Of a stretch of 64,000 bases of DNA, positions 34,966 to 44,149 are shown piece after piece. The stretch covers positions 2,046,001-2,110,000 of the forward strand of contig OX638330.1 of NCBI GenBank assembly GCA_951812725.1. The letters run 5' to 3'. How positions within the stretch are numbered: position 1 is the stretch's first letter; every line of letters begins with the position of its first letter. Source of the DNA: an uncultured Caldilineaceae bacterium (GTDB lineage: Bacteria; Chloroflexota; Anaerolineae; Caldilineales; Caldilineaceae). A program made the translations under genes and the position numbers. Under the pieces are notes generated by a model, which worked only from the letters and a program-made list of their open reading frames with translations, made no database searches and was not told the origin of the DNA.

Positions 34966-35992
34966 TGACAGCGATCTTCTGCTCGAAGTCAATGACCTGA
35001 AGATGTATTTTCCGATCCAGAAAGGTCTTTTGCGGCGGACGACAGGCTATGTGAAGGCTGTTGACGGGGTGAGCCTCTCGATCAAGAAGGGCGAGACGCT
35101 GGGCCTGGTCGGTGAGAGCGGCTGCGGAAAGACAACGACAGGTCGTTGTATCGTACGCGTATACCAGCCGACAGAAGGGGAAATTGTATTCCATGACGAG
35201 GGTGAAGCGGTCAATCTCAATCTGCTGGCACGACAGGAGCTGAAAGCATTTCGCAGAAACATGCAGATGATTTTCCAGGACCCTTTTTCGTCATTGAACC
35301 CGCGCATGACGGTTCTGGAGCTGGTGGGTGAACCGCTTCTGGCGCATGGGATTGCCCGCGGCCAGGAATTGGAGGACCGAGTCGCGGAAATGGTGAATGC
35401 GGTGGGACTGAAGGTCGAACATTTGCCGCGCTATCCACACAGCTTCAGCGGCGGCCAGCGCCAACGCATCGGCATCGCGCGCGCGCTGGTGCAGCGCCCT
35501 AAGCTTGTCGTCTGTGACGAACCTGTTTCGGCACTGGATGTTTCGGTGCAGTCCCAGGTGGTCAACCTACTGCAGGATCTTCAGTCGGAATTGGATCTGA
35601 CTTACTTGTTCGTCGCGCACGATATGAGTGTCGTCCGGCAGGTGAGCAACCGGATAGCGGTGATGTACGTCGGCAAGCTGGTGGAAGTGGCGGAGTCCGA
35701 GGAGTTGCTGCGTAACCCCAAGCATCCATACAGCGAGACTTTGCTCTCGGCAGTGCCGCGTCCCAATCCCCATCACGCCATGCAGCGCTTGAGCCTGGAA
35801 GGCGAGCCGGCCGATCCGGCCAATGCGCCGCCCGGTTGCGTATTCCACCCGCGCTGCCGATACATGGAAGACATATGTCAGACCGAAGTGCCCGAGCTGA
35901 CCGAATTGACACCTGGCCGCCACGTTGCATGTCATTTCGCCGATCAGTTGCAGCTACAAGGAATTGACTACTCTGCCTCAATAAAATCCTGA
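34958..35992 (+). CDS. ABC transporter ATP-binding protein, DppF/OppF type
   Basis: A 344-residue ATPase that completes the importer. It has the DppF-type start [33 protein letters not shown], Walker [14 protein letters not shown]-loop [14 protein letters not shown], signature FSGGQRQR, Walker [14 protein letters not shown], and the C-terminal [10 protein letters not shown] motif. ATG 34958 has GAGG seven bases upstream and overlaps the previous gene, so the pair is translationally coupled. The BKACE gene begins 43 bases later, linking the transporter to the catabolic genes that follow. Confidence 0.95.
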   Translation: MADDSDLLLEVNDLKMYFPIQKGLLRRTTGYVKAVDGVSLSIKKGETLGLVGESGCGKTTTGRCIVRVYQPTEGEIVFHDEGEAVNLNLLARQELKAFRRNMQMIFQDPFSSLNPRMTVLELVGEPLLAHGIARGQELEDRVAEMVNAVGLKVEHLPRYPHSFSGGQRQRIGIARALVQRPKLVVCDEPVSALDVSVQSQVVNLLQDLQSELDLTYLFVAHDMSVVRQVSNRIAVMYVGKLVEVAESEELLRNPKHPYSETLLSAVPRPNPHHAMQRLSLEGEPADPANAPPGCVFHPRCRYMEDICQTEVPELTELTPGRHVACHFADQLQLQGIDYSASIKS

Positions 35993-36035
35993 AGACGACA
36001 CGAAGGTCCTTAATTTTTTCAACGAGAGGAAAATC

Positions 36036-36959
36036 ATGGAAAAACTCGTCATTACCGTGACCACTGATTCAGCGGGGTCGTATCCTCGCAACCCCTATCT
36101 TACGCACTGTGACGACACAAAGGGGGTCGCGGAAGAGTATATTCGCGCGATGAACGCGGGCGCGACGATTGTTCACACGCATGGCCAGTACAAGTCCGAC
36201 CCGGTTATCCAGCCAGACGGCAAGCAGTTATCGATTCCCAACGTTGAAGGATGGCGGGACATCACGGACCGCGTCCGAGCGGCGGGGGAGCCGATCGTGC
36301 AGTTCGGGCTGGCCAGTATGCGCCTGGAACAGAAATTGGAGTTGTGGAGGGAGCTCAGGCCCGACATGAGTTCGATCAACTTCAATTCGCACGACGAGTA
36401 TTTCCAGCCGGACGCCGACCACCCGCCGACGCCAATCTACTCGATTCACCCGATTCCGGAATTGAGAATGTACTCGAGCCTGGCCAAGAAACATGGTGTA
36501 AAGCAGGAGATTGAGTGTTTCAATACCGGGGCATACTGGGCGATAGGCAAGATTCGCGGCGGCGATTTTTGGACCGAGGATGGTGTGCGCGAGTTCGAAA
36601 AGGACCTGTTGCCGGAACCGCTGTGGCTGACGCTGTTCTTCGGTTGGGCCGGACAGGGATGGACACCGCCGACGCCCAAGGCTCTCCAATACATGGTGGA
36701 CAATCTGCCGCCGCGGGCCAACTTCAGCATGAGTTGCATGGATCCGCCCAACTACTGGGCGATGGTGGCCCATACTATCGCGATAGGGGGCCATGTCCGA
36801 ATCGGCATGGAGGACTGCCCGTTCATCGAGGATGGCGTGTACGCCAAGACGAACGGTGAGCTCGTGGAGAAGGCGGTTCGCATCGCCCGCGAAATTGGCA
36901 GGGACATTGCCTCGGCAACGGAAGCGAGAGAGATCACAGGGCTAACGCAGGGCCAGTGA
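36036..36959 (+). CDS. Beta-keto acid cleavage enzyme (BKACE, DUF849)
   Basis: A 307-residue TIM-barrel enzyme of the BKACE family, whose founder Kce cleaves 3-keto-5-aminohexanoate. Members condense a beta-keto acid with acetyl-CoA to release acetoacetate and a new acyl-CoA, using zinc bound by an HxH pair and a Glu. Here His47 and His49 (VHTHGQ) and Glu259 (GMEDC) fit those ligands. The family is functionally broad, including amino-acid, carnitine and other catabolic branches, so the keto acid cannot be named from sequence. GAGAGG precedes the ATG. Its position right behind a complete ABC importer and before an isomerase, dehydrogenase and amidohydrolase suggests a catabolic pathway for the imported compound. 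Confidence 0.9.
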   Translation: MEKLVITVTTDSAGSYPRNPYLTHCDDTKGVAEEYIRAMNAGATIVHTHGQYKSDPVIQPDGKQLSIPNVEGWRDITDRVRAAGEPIVQFGLASMRLEQKLELWRELRPDMSSINFNSHDEYFQPDADHPPTPIYSIHPIPELRMYSSLAKKHGVKQEIECFNTGAYWAIGKIRGGDFWTEDGVREFEKDLLPEPLWLTLFFGWAGQGWTPPTPKALQYMVDNLPPRANFSMSCMDPPNYWAMVAHTIAIGGHVRIGMEDCPFIEDGVYAKTNGELVEKAVRIAREIGRDIASATEAREITGLTQGQ

Positions 36960-36992
36960 CCAGACAGGTGAAACTGCACAGTTGGAGGAGCA

Positions 36993-37841
36993 ATGAAAGG
37001 GCTGAGCTGCAATTCCGGTCTTCTACACACATACAGTGTCGAAGAGTCGATCGATATTCTTGCGGACCAGGGATACCAGGCGATCGACATCAGCCTGGAG
37101 CTCGCGCCGCCATTTATCCCGCCTCCCAAGCCGCATATGGATTCGAGCGCGGACGCTGGGCGTCGGCGCGCTGTTCGTGACTACGCGCGAAGTGCTGGGA
37201 TCGCCATCGGCGCATTGAACGCACATACGAATGTGATTCACGGAGACCCGGAAGTTCGGAGGCAGAACACAGAGTTTGTCCGCGGCGGGTTGCAGCTGGC
37301 CTCGGACATGGAGGTTCCTTACGTGATCAGCGGGTGCGGCGTCAAGCTGTTTTACGGCTGGGAGAGTACTTACTGGGAGTGGTGCATCGAGGCGATGCGC
37401 GAACTGACGGCAGACGCTGAGCGATTGGGGGTGATGATCCTGATTGAAGCGGCCAGCCCTTACGGCTCGCTCGTTCATAACCTGGCTCGTCTGCAACGGC
37501 TCTTGGACACTGATGGCCTTGAAGGCTTGGGCGTGCTCTTTGACCCGGCCCACTATCATGTGCGCGGAGACTCGGTGCTGGACGCCTACCACGCGCTTGG
37601 CGATCGGGTGAAGCACATGCATGCGAAGGACGCGCGCGGCAACAGTGAGAATTTCGGCTTTCCCCCGCTGGGCGAGGGTGAGATCGACTTCGCCAACCTG
37701 ATCAAAACAATGGTCAATGGCGGCTTCTCAGGTTATATTTCGATAGAGTATGAAGCGATGGCATGGGGCTACCCCGACGAACCTCTGCAAGTGCTGGCGG
37801 ATGGCAAGGCCTTTGTAGATGGAATACTTGAACGCAGCTGA
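36993..37841 (+). CDS. Sugar phosphate isomerase/epimerase-like TIM barrel protein
   Basis: A 282-residue xylose-isomerase-like TIM barrel (AP endonuclease family 2 fold). Recognisable motifs: early LLHTYSVEESIDILADQGYQAIDI, the central LIEAASPYG with a metal-ligand Glu, LFDPAHYHVRGD, HMHAKDARG, and the late ISIEYEA with the final Glu. Members such as inosose dehydratase (IolE), hydroxypyruvate isomerase and tagatose epimerases isomerise or dehydrate polyols and sugars with Mn2+ or Co2+. A specific substrate cannot be inferred. GGAG lies about six bases before the ATG, and the gene starts 33 bases after BKACE, so they are in one operon. Confidence 0.88.
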   Translation: MKGLSCNSGLLHTYSVEESIDILADQGYQAIDISLELAPPFIPPPKPHMDSSADAGRRRAVRDYARSAGIAIGALNAHTNVIHGDPEVRRQNTEFVRGGLQLASDMEVPYVISGCGVKLFYGWESTYWEWCIEAMRELTADAERLGVMILIEAASPYGSLVHNLARLQRLLDTDGLEGLGVLFDPAHYHVRGDSVLDAYHALGDRVKHMHAKDARGNSENFGFPPLGEGEIDFANLIKTMVNGGFSGYISIEYEAMAWGYPDEPLQVLADGKAFVDGILERS

Positions 37842-37907
37842 AGGAAGCTATTTGCTTGTCGGTGAGTGCCCCTTCATGGCTCAACATATCCAAAAGGAGG
37901 CTCGCCC

Positions 37908-38957
37908 GTGAAAGCGGCCATATTGCAGGAATTCAAGCAGCCGCTGGAATGGAAAGAAATTAGTACGCCCAGCCCGGAGCCGGATGAGGTGCTTGTGCAG
38001 GTGATGGCCTGCGGAATCGACGGCACCGACCTCAAACTTCTGGACGGTTTCGGTTATACGCCTGATTTACCCTTTATCATGGGGCATGAAGTTGCCGGCG
38101 TAGTGACCGAAGCCGGCTACCGTGTGACTGGCTTCGAAGAAGGCGACCAGGTGATTGCCTACAATTTCACCACCTGCGGCGACTGCCTTCCCTGTCGGAC
38201 GTACCGCGAACAGATCTGCGTTAACATGGGGGGCGTGCTTGGCGCCAAAGACAGGCACGGCGGTTATGCCGAGTTTGTGGCCATACCAGGACGCCAGCTG
38301 GTGCATGCGCCGGAGCAGGTTACCTGGCCGGACAGCGCGGTCTGTTGCGACGCCGGCATGACTGCCTTCCATGCTATCGATCGCGCCAGTCTGCGGGTGG
38401 GAGAGACTGTACTCATAGTCGGGGTGGGTGGCGTCGGATCGATTGCAGTTCAGTTGGCCAAGGCAGCCGGCGCGCGTGTACTGGCCGTTGAACTTTCCGA
38501 CGCAAAACGGGAGTGGGCGCGTCAGCTCGGTGTTGATGAACTTATCGGTCCTGAGGACGGTGCCATTTCCAGAGCGGTGCGGGACTTGACCGGAGGGAAT
38601 GGTGTTGACTGCGTGATAGATATCGTTGGCCAGACTGAGACGATGGGCGCGGGCGTCGAATCTTTACGCAATGGCGGAAGACTGGTGATTGTTGGTTACA
38701 CACCTGATCACTACCCGGTTGAGGGGAAGTACCTGGCACAGAATGAGTTGGAGATTATTGGCACACGCGCGGGGCGAAAGCAGGACTTGATCGAGGTTTC
38801 TCGCTTGATGGCGTCCGGAAAGATCCGTTCTATCGTCACGCAGACATTCCCGATGGAGAACGCTAATGAGGCGTTGGCAGTGCTGCGCTCGGGGGAAGTC
38901 CTGGGTCGGATCGTGCTACTGACGCCGGCTGGAAGGCGCGCCATAGAGGGGGCTTGA
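37908..38957 (+). CDS. Zinc-dependent alcohol dehydrogenase family protein
   Basis: A 349-residue medium-chain dehydrogenase. Catalytic zinc ligands Cys35 (ACGIDGTD) and His60-Glu61 (MGHEVAG) are present, and the structural zinc site is Cys90, Cys93, Cys96, Cys104 (CGDCLPC, then REQIC). The Rossmann loop is VGVGGVGSIA. It oxidises a secondary alcohol or polyol with NAD(P)+. GTG 37908 was chosen because AAGGAGG sits eight bases upstream and MKAAILQEF is the normal family start; the ATG at 37866 would add 14 non-homologous residues. It is the fourth gene after the ABC importer in the same direction. Confidence 0.93.
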   Translation: MKAAILQEFKQPLEWKEISTPSPEPDEVLVQVMACGIDGTDLKLLDGFGYTPDLPFIMGHEVAGVVTEAGYRVTGFEEGDQVIAYNFTTCGDCLPCRTYREQICVNMGGVLGAKDRHGGYAEFVAIPGRQLVHAPEQVTWPDSAVCCDAGMTAFHAIDRASLRVGETVLIVGVGGVGSIAVQLAKAAGARVLAVELSDAKREWARQLGVDELIGPEDGAISRAVRDLTGGNGVDCVIDIVGQTETMGAGVESLRNGGRLVIVGYTPDHYPVEGKYLAQNELEIIGTRAGRKQDLIEVSRLMASGKIRSIVTQTFPMENANEALAVLRSGEVLGRIVLLTPAGRRAIEGA

Positions 38958-39059
38958 TGCAGTGAACAGAATGGCGAAGGTCACTGGTTGCTCTGTACAT
39001 TCCGGCGTCGCGGCTACTGGTCGTTCAGAACGAACCTGCAGCGGTCCTGAGGGGGCTCT

Positions 39060-39983
39060 ATGATTGTCGATGCCCATAGCCACATTTTTCCTCGTATCCA
39101 CGGCCTCAATGCTGCTGGACCGACGCGAGGTAAGGGCTTTGGTCGGGCATTGATCGGCGATGCTGAGGTTCAGGTTACGCCGCCCTTAGGTGATAGCTTG
39201 GCACATTCGCCTGAGCAAGTGTTGGCCAATTTGGATTGGGCTGGCGTGGAAAAGGCCGTCCTGTTGCAGGGCCCTTTCTACGGCGAGTGCAACCCCTATG
39301 TGCTTGACGCCCTCGAGCAGTACCCCGACAGGTTGGTGGGCGCTGCCTACTTCGACCCATGGATGGCAGGAAGCCGGCAGACTTTCGAATCGACTCTGTC
39401 AGCGCCGGGTTATTGCGCGGTCAAGCTGGAGTGCTCAGTGCCTTCCGGTCTGTGCGGCATACACCCGGAGGCTCGGCTTGACTCTCCAGATCTTGACTGG
39501 CTGTGGCAAGAACTTGATAAGCGGGGGCTGATTCTGGTGCTCGACCTGGGTGGCATCGGCAGCCGCTCCTATCAAACAGAGGCAGTCCGAACGATCGCCG
39601 TTCGGCATCCCAATCTGAAGGTCGTAGTGGCACACCTGGGGCAGCCCAGGCCTGAAGCCGAAGCAGAACCTGCACTTTGTAAGTTGTGGGAGGAGCAGGT
39701 AGACCTGGGCCTGCTGCCCAACGTTTGGTTCGACTGTGCCTCGCTTGTCGCTTTTGTAAACGAGGAAGGTTACCCCTTTCCCAGCGCGGCGCGCTATTTG
39801 CGGTTGGGCGTCGAACGCATTGGCGCACACAAGGTTATGTGGGGGACTGATCAGCCGGGGACCTTGTTGCACGCTACTTATCGTCAGTATGTAGAGCTGG
39901 CGAGACTTCACACAGCGTTTCTCTCATCGCGTGATCAGGCGCTGGTTTTGGGGGAGAACGCGATTCATGTATACGGATGTTGA
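39060..39983 (+). CDS. Amidohydrolase-family (amidohydrolase 2) protein
   Basis: A 307-residue metal-dependent TIM barrel hydrolase. The metal motif DAHSHIF (His6, His8) opens the protein. Later elements include AVKLECSVPSGLCGIHPEA, HPNLKVVVAHLGQP and the final WGTDQPGT with the catalytic-type Asp. The amidohydrolase 2 group includes lactonases, decarboxylases and hydrolases of carboxylate-bearing rings. A lactonase or dicarboxylate-forming step would suit the surrounding sugar or keto-acid genes, but that is inference. It starts 102 bases after the alcohol dehydrogenase on the same strand. Confidence 0.88.
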   Translation: MIVDAHSHIFPRIHGLNAAGPTRGKGFGRALIGDAEVQVTPPLGDSLAHSPEQVLANLDWAGVEKAVLLQGPFYGECNPYVLDALEQYPDRLVGAAYFDPWMAGSRQTFESTLSAPGYCAVKLECSVPSGLCGIHPEARLDSPDLDWLWQELDKRGLILVLDLGGIGSRSYQTEAVRTIAVRHPNLKVVVAHLGQPRPEAEAEPALCKLWEEQVDLGLLPNVWFDCASLVAFVNEEGYPFPSAARYLRLGVERIGAHKVMWGTDQPGTLLHATYRQYVELARLHTAFLSSRDQALVLGENAIHVYGC

Positions 39984-40061
39984 GCAGTCTTCATTTACGT
40001 GTTTTCTTTGGGTGGGTGCCATCGAATACTGGAAACTGAAGGATCTTACTTGAGAGGACGG

Positions 40062-40430
40062 ATGGCAATGACCGGAGAAAAAGTCAGACACCAGCTTGAA
40101 CTTTGTATCGAATCCTATAGGGCTGGGAATCTTAGCGAGAAGATGCTGAACGAGGCACTGGAGGCGGCCAAGAGCAGCTTCAAAAGGTGCCAGGACCTTC
40201 TCTATTTGCAAGCTGTCAGCACCTCTTTGACCAGCCCAGTTCATGGAATGCTGCTGATGCAGGACGGCGAAATAGCCGAAGAGATTTCCGATCCGGAGGA
40301 GTGGCCATATCAGACTGTGCTGGAGGCGATACGCGACGGGTGGCGGGTCGTCCAGTTTCCCAACCAGGCCTTGTTGCTGGATGAGACTCGGACCTACGGC
40401 CTGGGAAGTGAATTTATCCTCGAAAGATGA
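40062..40430 (+). CDS. Conserved small protein of unknown function
   Basis: A protein of about 122 residues with a helical N-terminal half (EKVRHQLELCIESYRAGNLSE, then a second helix) and a compact C-terminal part containing DGWRVVQFPNQALLLDETRTYGLGSEFILER. The ending resembles short uncharacterised proteins I associate with sugar- and dioxygenase-rich loci in Planctomycetes and Chloroflexota, but no function is known. ATG 40062 follows a GAGAGGA-like element; the upstream ATG 39999 would add 21 residues. It sits between the amidohydrolase and the first dioxygenase, which starts 34 bases later, so it may be an accessory subunit. Confidence 0.6.
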   Translation: MAMTGEKVRHQLELCIESYRAGNLSEKMLNEALEAAKSSFKRCQDLLYLQAVSTSLTSPVHGMLLMQDGEIAEEISDPEEWPYQTVLEAIRDGWRVVQFPNQALLLDETRTYGLGSEFILER

Positions 40431-40464
40431 AACGCTGAACGCGGTGGCGAAAGGGCAGAATAAA

Positions 40465-41223
40465 GTGAGCATACAAGAGGCAATCGACCATCTGGATCTG
40501 TTCGGTTATTGCGTGCTGGAGGAGGCGATTCCGGCAGAACAGGCCGATCGCCTGGCAGAGCAGCTATTTGCGCTTCACGAGGACCCCAAGAGCCGACCCT
40601 ACTTTCAGGATGCGAGCGACGATCTGTATCAGACGCTGTTCGGCCTACTGAATCTGGATGAGGCAAGCTGGGCCTGTGCCGCCCATCCCGATGTACTGGC
40701 AGTTACCAGGCACTTTCTTGGCCAGGACATACGCTTGGCAGAAGCCTGTTCCAAATGGGTCAAGCCGGGCGCGCCCGCCGGCGGCGTCCACACCGACTCG
40801 GCGGGGGATTTGCCGGACCTTCTGCCTGACACTCCCTGGATGATCAATTCAATCTGGATGCTCACGGACTTCACCGAAGAGATCGGGGCGACTCGCATAA
40901 TGCCTACCAGCCACCGCTTGCGTCGCCGGCCACCACGAGGTATGAAGGCTGACGACCGACGACTCTTGCCGATAACGGGACGGCGGGGCTCGGTCTTTCT
41001 GTGGCACGGCGGCGTTTGGCATGCGAACGGCGCCAATACGACACTGAACCAGCATCGTATGGCGCTGAACATTGCCTACTATCCCCCTTGGTGGAATCTG
41101 GCGCGGGAGGGAGGGCATCAGCCGGTGTGGCCCGAGACGTTCGAGCGCATGCCGCCAGAGCTGCAAGGACTTACGCGCAACAGAGTCGCGAAAGAGCGTG
41201 AAGAGATATACGAGCAGAGGTAG
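40465..41223 (+). CDS. Phytanoyl-CoA dioxygenase-family protein 1
   Basis: A 252-residue Fe(II)/2-oxoglutarate-dependent oxygenase. The facial triad is visible as His109-x-Asp111 (VHTDSAGD) and distal His186 (VWHANGAN), with a downstream Arg (QHRMALN) to bind the 2-oxoglutarate carboxylate. The opening AIDHLDLFGYCVLEEAIP is the standard family start. Members hydroxylate varied small molecules. GTG 40465 is chosen because it matches the family N-terminus; ATG 40381 would overlap the preceding gene and add 28 residues. First of three such genes in the island. Confidence 0.9.
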   Translation: MSIQEAIDHLDLFGYCVLEEAIPAEQADRLAEQLFALHEDPKSRPYFQDASDDLYQTLFGLLNLDEASWACAAHPDVLAVTRHFLGQDIRLAEACSKWVKPGAPAGGVHTDSAGDLPDLLPDTPWMINSIWMLTDFTEEIGATRIMPTSHRLRRRPPRGMKADDRRLLPITGRRGSVFLWHGGVWHANGANTTLNQHRMALNIAYYPPWWNLAREGGHQPVWPETFERMPPELQGLTRNRVAKEREEIYEQR

Positions 41224-41354
41224 AAGCGAAAGCGTTGCGCAGATTGTGTAAAGTGGTGTCGTTCTGACTAGGCTGCCTTTTGGTATCTGCGCCCATATGC
41301 AATTTTACGTTCGAGACGAATGCAACCGGTACTTAGGTAAGGAGAAAATTCACT

Positions 41355-42185
41355 ATGAGAACGCACTCTTGCCGGCCGGGGCTGAGAGATTCGCAGGTAT
41401 TGGACTTTTGTAAGCAGGGCTTCATGGTGTTGGAAGGGGTCGTGCCTGATGAAATAAACCGGCGCACGGTCGAATTTCTGGACCAATACTCTTCGCATGA
41501 GCCGACGGAGATTCTGCAGGAGGACTGGTTTGTCGACAATGTGATTCTGAACGATGGGGCGGCAGGTGCGGTCCGGTGTCTGTTGGGTCAGAATTTTGGC
41601 TTGCCGATCATTATGAGCAATCATCGCGTCAACTGCCCTTCGCCGGCACAGAACTGGCACCGGGACGGCAACTCCAAACATGGCCCGGCGCTTAACTATC
41701 TTCAGGTTTTCTACTATCCGGAGGACTGTCCGCTCGAACTTGGGCCGACCGAACTGCTGCCCGGGTCCCATTTTCTCTTTACTTTGTCCAAACAGATGGG
41801 GCACTATGGCGGAATCCGCGGCTCCTATCGTGCCGTTGCGCCGGCGGGGTCGATCTTTCTCACAGTCTATTCGATCTGGCACCGGCGTTCCACGGCCAGC
41901 GGAACGGGGTTGCGCAACCTGCTCAAGTACAACTACTGGCGCACAGAGTCTCCGCACAGGGACTGGATCCGGGAGCCTGACTTTGACATTGCGACGGCAA
42001 ACTACAAGCTGGATGAACCGACGTTTCGGGAGCAGTTCCGCGACTGCAACGATGCTGCCGAGATGTTCTTCTGGCTGCTTGGCAAGTCTGATTCGTTTGC
42101 GTTGGCGGGAGGCCAGGGTTGGCCTCTGAACCGCAATGTCGGCAAATATATGGAAAGCCCGTATGGAGTTCCAGATTCACTTTAG
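41355..42185 (+). CDS. Phytanoyl-CoA dioxygenase-family protein 2
   Basis: A 276-residue Fe(II)/2-oxoglutarate oxygenase. The metal triad is His102-x-Asp104 (NWHRDGN) and His176 (SIWHRRST), and a conserved Arg follows. It differs clearly from the neighbouring dioxygenase (aromatic-rich C-terminal third, YWRTESPHRDW), so it is not a recent duplicate and probably acts on a different substrate or position. The ATG follows a GGAGAA stretch. It lies 131 bases after dioxygenase 1 and 98 bases before the ThDP enzyme. Confidence 0.9.
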   Translation: MRTHSCRPGLRDSQVLDFCKQGFMVLEGVVPDEINRRTVEFLDQYSSHEPTEILQEDWFVDNVILNDGAAGAVRCLLGQNFGLPIIMSNHRVNCPSPAQNWHRDGNSKHGPALNYLQVFYYPEDCPLELGPTELLPGSHFLFTLSKQMGHYGGIRGSYRAVAPAGSIFLTVYSIWHRRSTASGTGLRNLLKYNYWRTESPHRDWIREPDFDIATANYKLDEPTFREQFRDCNDAAEMFFWLLGKSDSFALAGGQGWPLNRNVGKYMESPYGVPDSL

Positions 42186-42283
42186 GGCACGCATTGCGCC
42201 GCCAACGCCGGCTTGAAAGAGTGATGCTGTCCTAGAGCGGAGATGTAGACCAGGGTGGGGCAGGCCAGCTAGAGTGAGCATAC

Positions 42284-44032
42284 ATGGCAAGAATGCGCTG
42301 CGCTGAGGCGCTCGTTAAAGCGCTGGAACTGGAAGGGGTCAGGTACGTATTTGGCCATCCAGGGCATGGCAATACGAACATTCTCGACGCGATTTACGAT
42401 TCCTCGCAGATCGAGTTCATGCTGACGCGTCATGAACAGGGGGCAGCGCACATCGCAGACGGGTATGCCCGGATTAGCGGGGATATTGGCGTCTGCTGCG
42501 CCTCGGTTGGCCCTGGCCCGGCGAATATGGTGACGGGACTGGCCTCGGCCGCGGCGGCCTCCAGCCCGGTAGTAGCAATAATCGGCGGCGTTATATCGCG
42601 TTGGGTGGGGCGCGGCCAGTTGCAGGAGACAAGCCCGTTTTACGGCTTCCCGGACCAGAGCTTTGTGCAAGTGTTGCAGCCGGTCGTAAAGAAGGTCTGG
42701 CAAGTGCAACACCCAGACCTGATCCCCGAGGTCGTACGGAAGGCCTGCGCGCTGGCGCGTGCGGGCAACCCGGGTCCCGTCGCCATCGAAATCCCCTGGG
42801 ATTTGCAAGCTGAATTCCACGACTTCGATGAAATCCCTGATCCGGGCCGCTTCGGCCATGCAGGCGGCGTGCGGGCCGAAGCGCAGGCGATTGAGAATGC
42901 GGCAAATGCTTTACAACAGGCAGCCCACCCAGTTATCGCGGCTGGCTACGGGGCTGTACTTGCTGATGCTGGGCCGGAGATTCTAGCGCTGGCAGAGATG
43001 CTGGGCGCGCCGGTGGCGACTTCCTACGCCGCCAAGGGCATTTTGGCTGAGGACCACCCGCTGAGTGTTGGAAACCTGGGTTGGCTCGGCCATCCAAGCG
43101 CGCACGAGCTGATCCGGCAATATGCCGACGTCGTGCTGGCGGTGGGCTTCAGCTTCTCCGATCTTTCGACTTGCTGGTGGACAGAGGGCATGCCCTTTGT
43201 CGAGCAGAATCGGATTATCCAGCTCGATATTGACGCTAACCAGATCGGTCGCACTTATCCGGTTGAGATAGGATTGCTGGGAGACGCCAAAGCCACTTTG
43301 CAGGAAACGCTGACCGCGCTGTCGGCGAAAGAAGAGCCTCAACAAAGAAAGGCCAACCTTGAGCTGGCAACACGGGTCAAAGCCGGTTTTCAACTGGAGA
43401 TTCCGGGCGACGAAAGCGATCTGCATGGAATGGAGCCGCTGCGCGTGGTCGAAGAACTACGGCGCGTTCTGCCCAGGGAAATCCTTTTCTCGCTGGATAC
43501 AGGTGACCACAACCACTATTTTGGCGCCTTCTTTCCAATATATTCCCCGCGTCGTTTGCTATATCCAGGCGGTTGGACGCCAATGGGCTTCGGCCCCACC
43601 TCCATTATCGGCGGCAAGCTGGCGCGGCCGGGGTTGCCGGCCATCTGCGTCACTGGGGACGGTGGTTTTCTCATGGTCTGTCAGGAGGTAATCACTGCTG
43701 TGGAGTGGGGGCTGCCGGTGGTGTGGGTCGTCTTTAACAACCAGACGCTGGGCGCGATCCGAGGAGGGCAGCAGGCCAGTTACGGGGGACGAGTGATCGG
43801 CACGGAGTTCAGCGAGAATACGGACTTCGCTTCCTTGGCAAAAGCGCTCAAGGCAGAAGGTGTGGCTGTAAACTGCTATGCCGAAATTGCTGACGCATTG
43901 CACTTTGCGCTGGACTGCGGCAAGCCTTGCGTTGTTGATATGCGAATTGCGCGCGACCCTATACCGCCGCCGGTGGCCGGCATGTGGCACGAGCCAGGGA
44001 GAGATGAGATTCCACCCAAGCCGCGCAAGTAA
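42284..44032 (+). CDS. Thiamine diphosphate-dependent enzyme (acetolactate synthase/decarboxylase-like)
   Basis: A 582-residue three-domain ThDP enzyme. The N-terminal PYR domain carries the catalytic Glu51 (RHEQGAAHIADGYAR), a central domain follows, and the C-terminal PP domain has the ThDP motif GDGGFL, ending in VVFNN near residues 458-486. It is full-length for the acetohydroxyacid synthase, benzoylformate and sulfopyruvate decarboxylase superfamily. The absence of a small regulatory subunit and its location among oxygenases argue against a biosynthetic acetolactate synthase and for 2-oxoacid decarboxylation or carboligation in the local catabolic pathway. That is inference. The ATG overlaps no neighbour. 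Confidence 0.88.
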   Translation: MARMRCAEALVKALELEGVRYVFGHPGHGNTNILDAIYDSSQIEFMLTRHEQGAAHIADGYARISGDIGVCCASVGPGPANMVTGLASAAAASSPVVAIIGGVISRWVGRGQLQETSPFYGFPDQSFVQVLQPVVKKVWQVQHPDLIPEVVRKACALARAGNPGPVAIEIPWDLQAEFHDFDEIPDPGRFGHAGGVRAEAQAIENAANALQQAAHPVIAAGYGAVLADAGPEILALAEMLGAPVATSYAAKGILAEDHPLSVGNLGWLGHPSAHELIRQYADVVLAVGFSFSDLSTCWWTEGMPFVEQNRIIQLDIDANQIGRTYPVEIGLLGDAKATLQETLTALSAKEEPQQRKANLELATRVKAGFQLEIPGDESDLHGMEPLRVVEELRRVLPREILFSLDTGDHNHYFGAFFPIYSPRRLLYPGGWTPMGFGPTSIIGGKLARPGLPAICVTGDGGFLMVCQEVITAVEWGLPVVWVVFNNQTLGAIRGGQQASYGGRVIGTEFSENTDFASLAKALKAEGVAVNCYAEIADALHFALDCGKPCVVDMRIARDPIPPPVAGMWHEPGRDEIPPKPRK

Positions 44033-44149
44033 GGCGGACTCATGGTGCAGATCCCCGCGGCGGCGCATTCTAGTACGAAACGTGCGGCAAAGGGCGGTCA
44101 TAGCGGCGTACAATTGCGTAAGAATCCATCATAGAGAGGGGAAGAGGCG

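Noticed and set aside
44109-44114. TACAAT as a -10 for the NHL propeller gene
   Set aside because: No acceptable -35 at 16-19 bases and not in an extended -10 context; left out of the promoter list.
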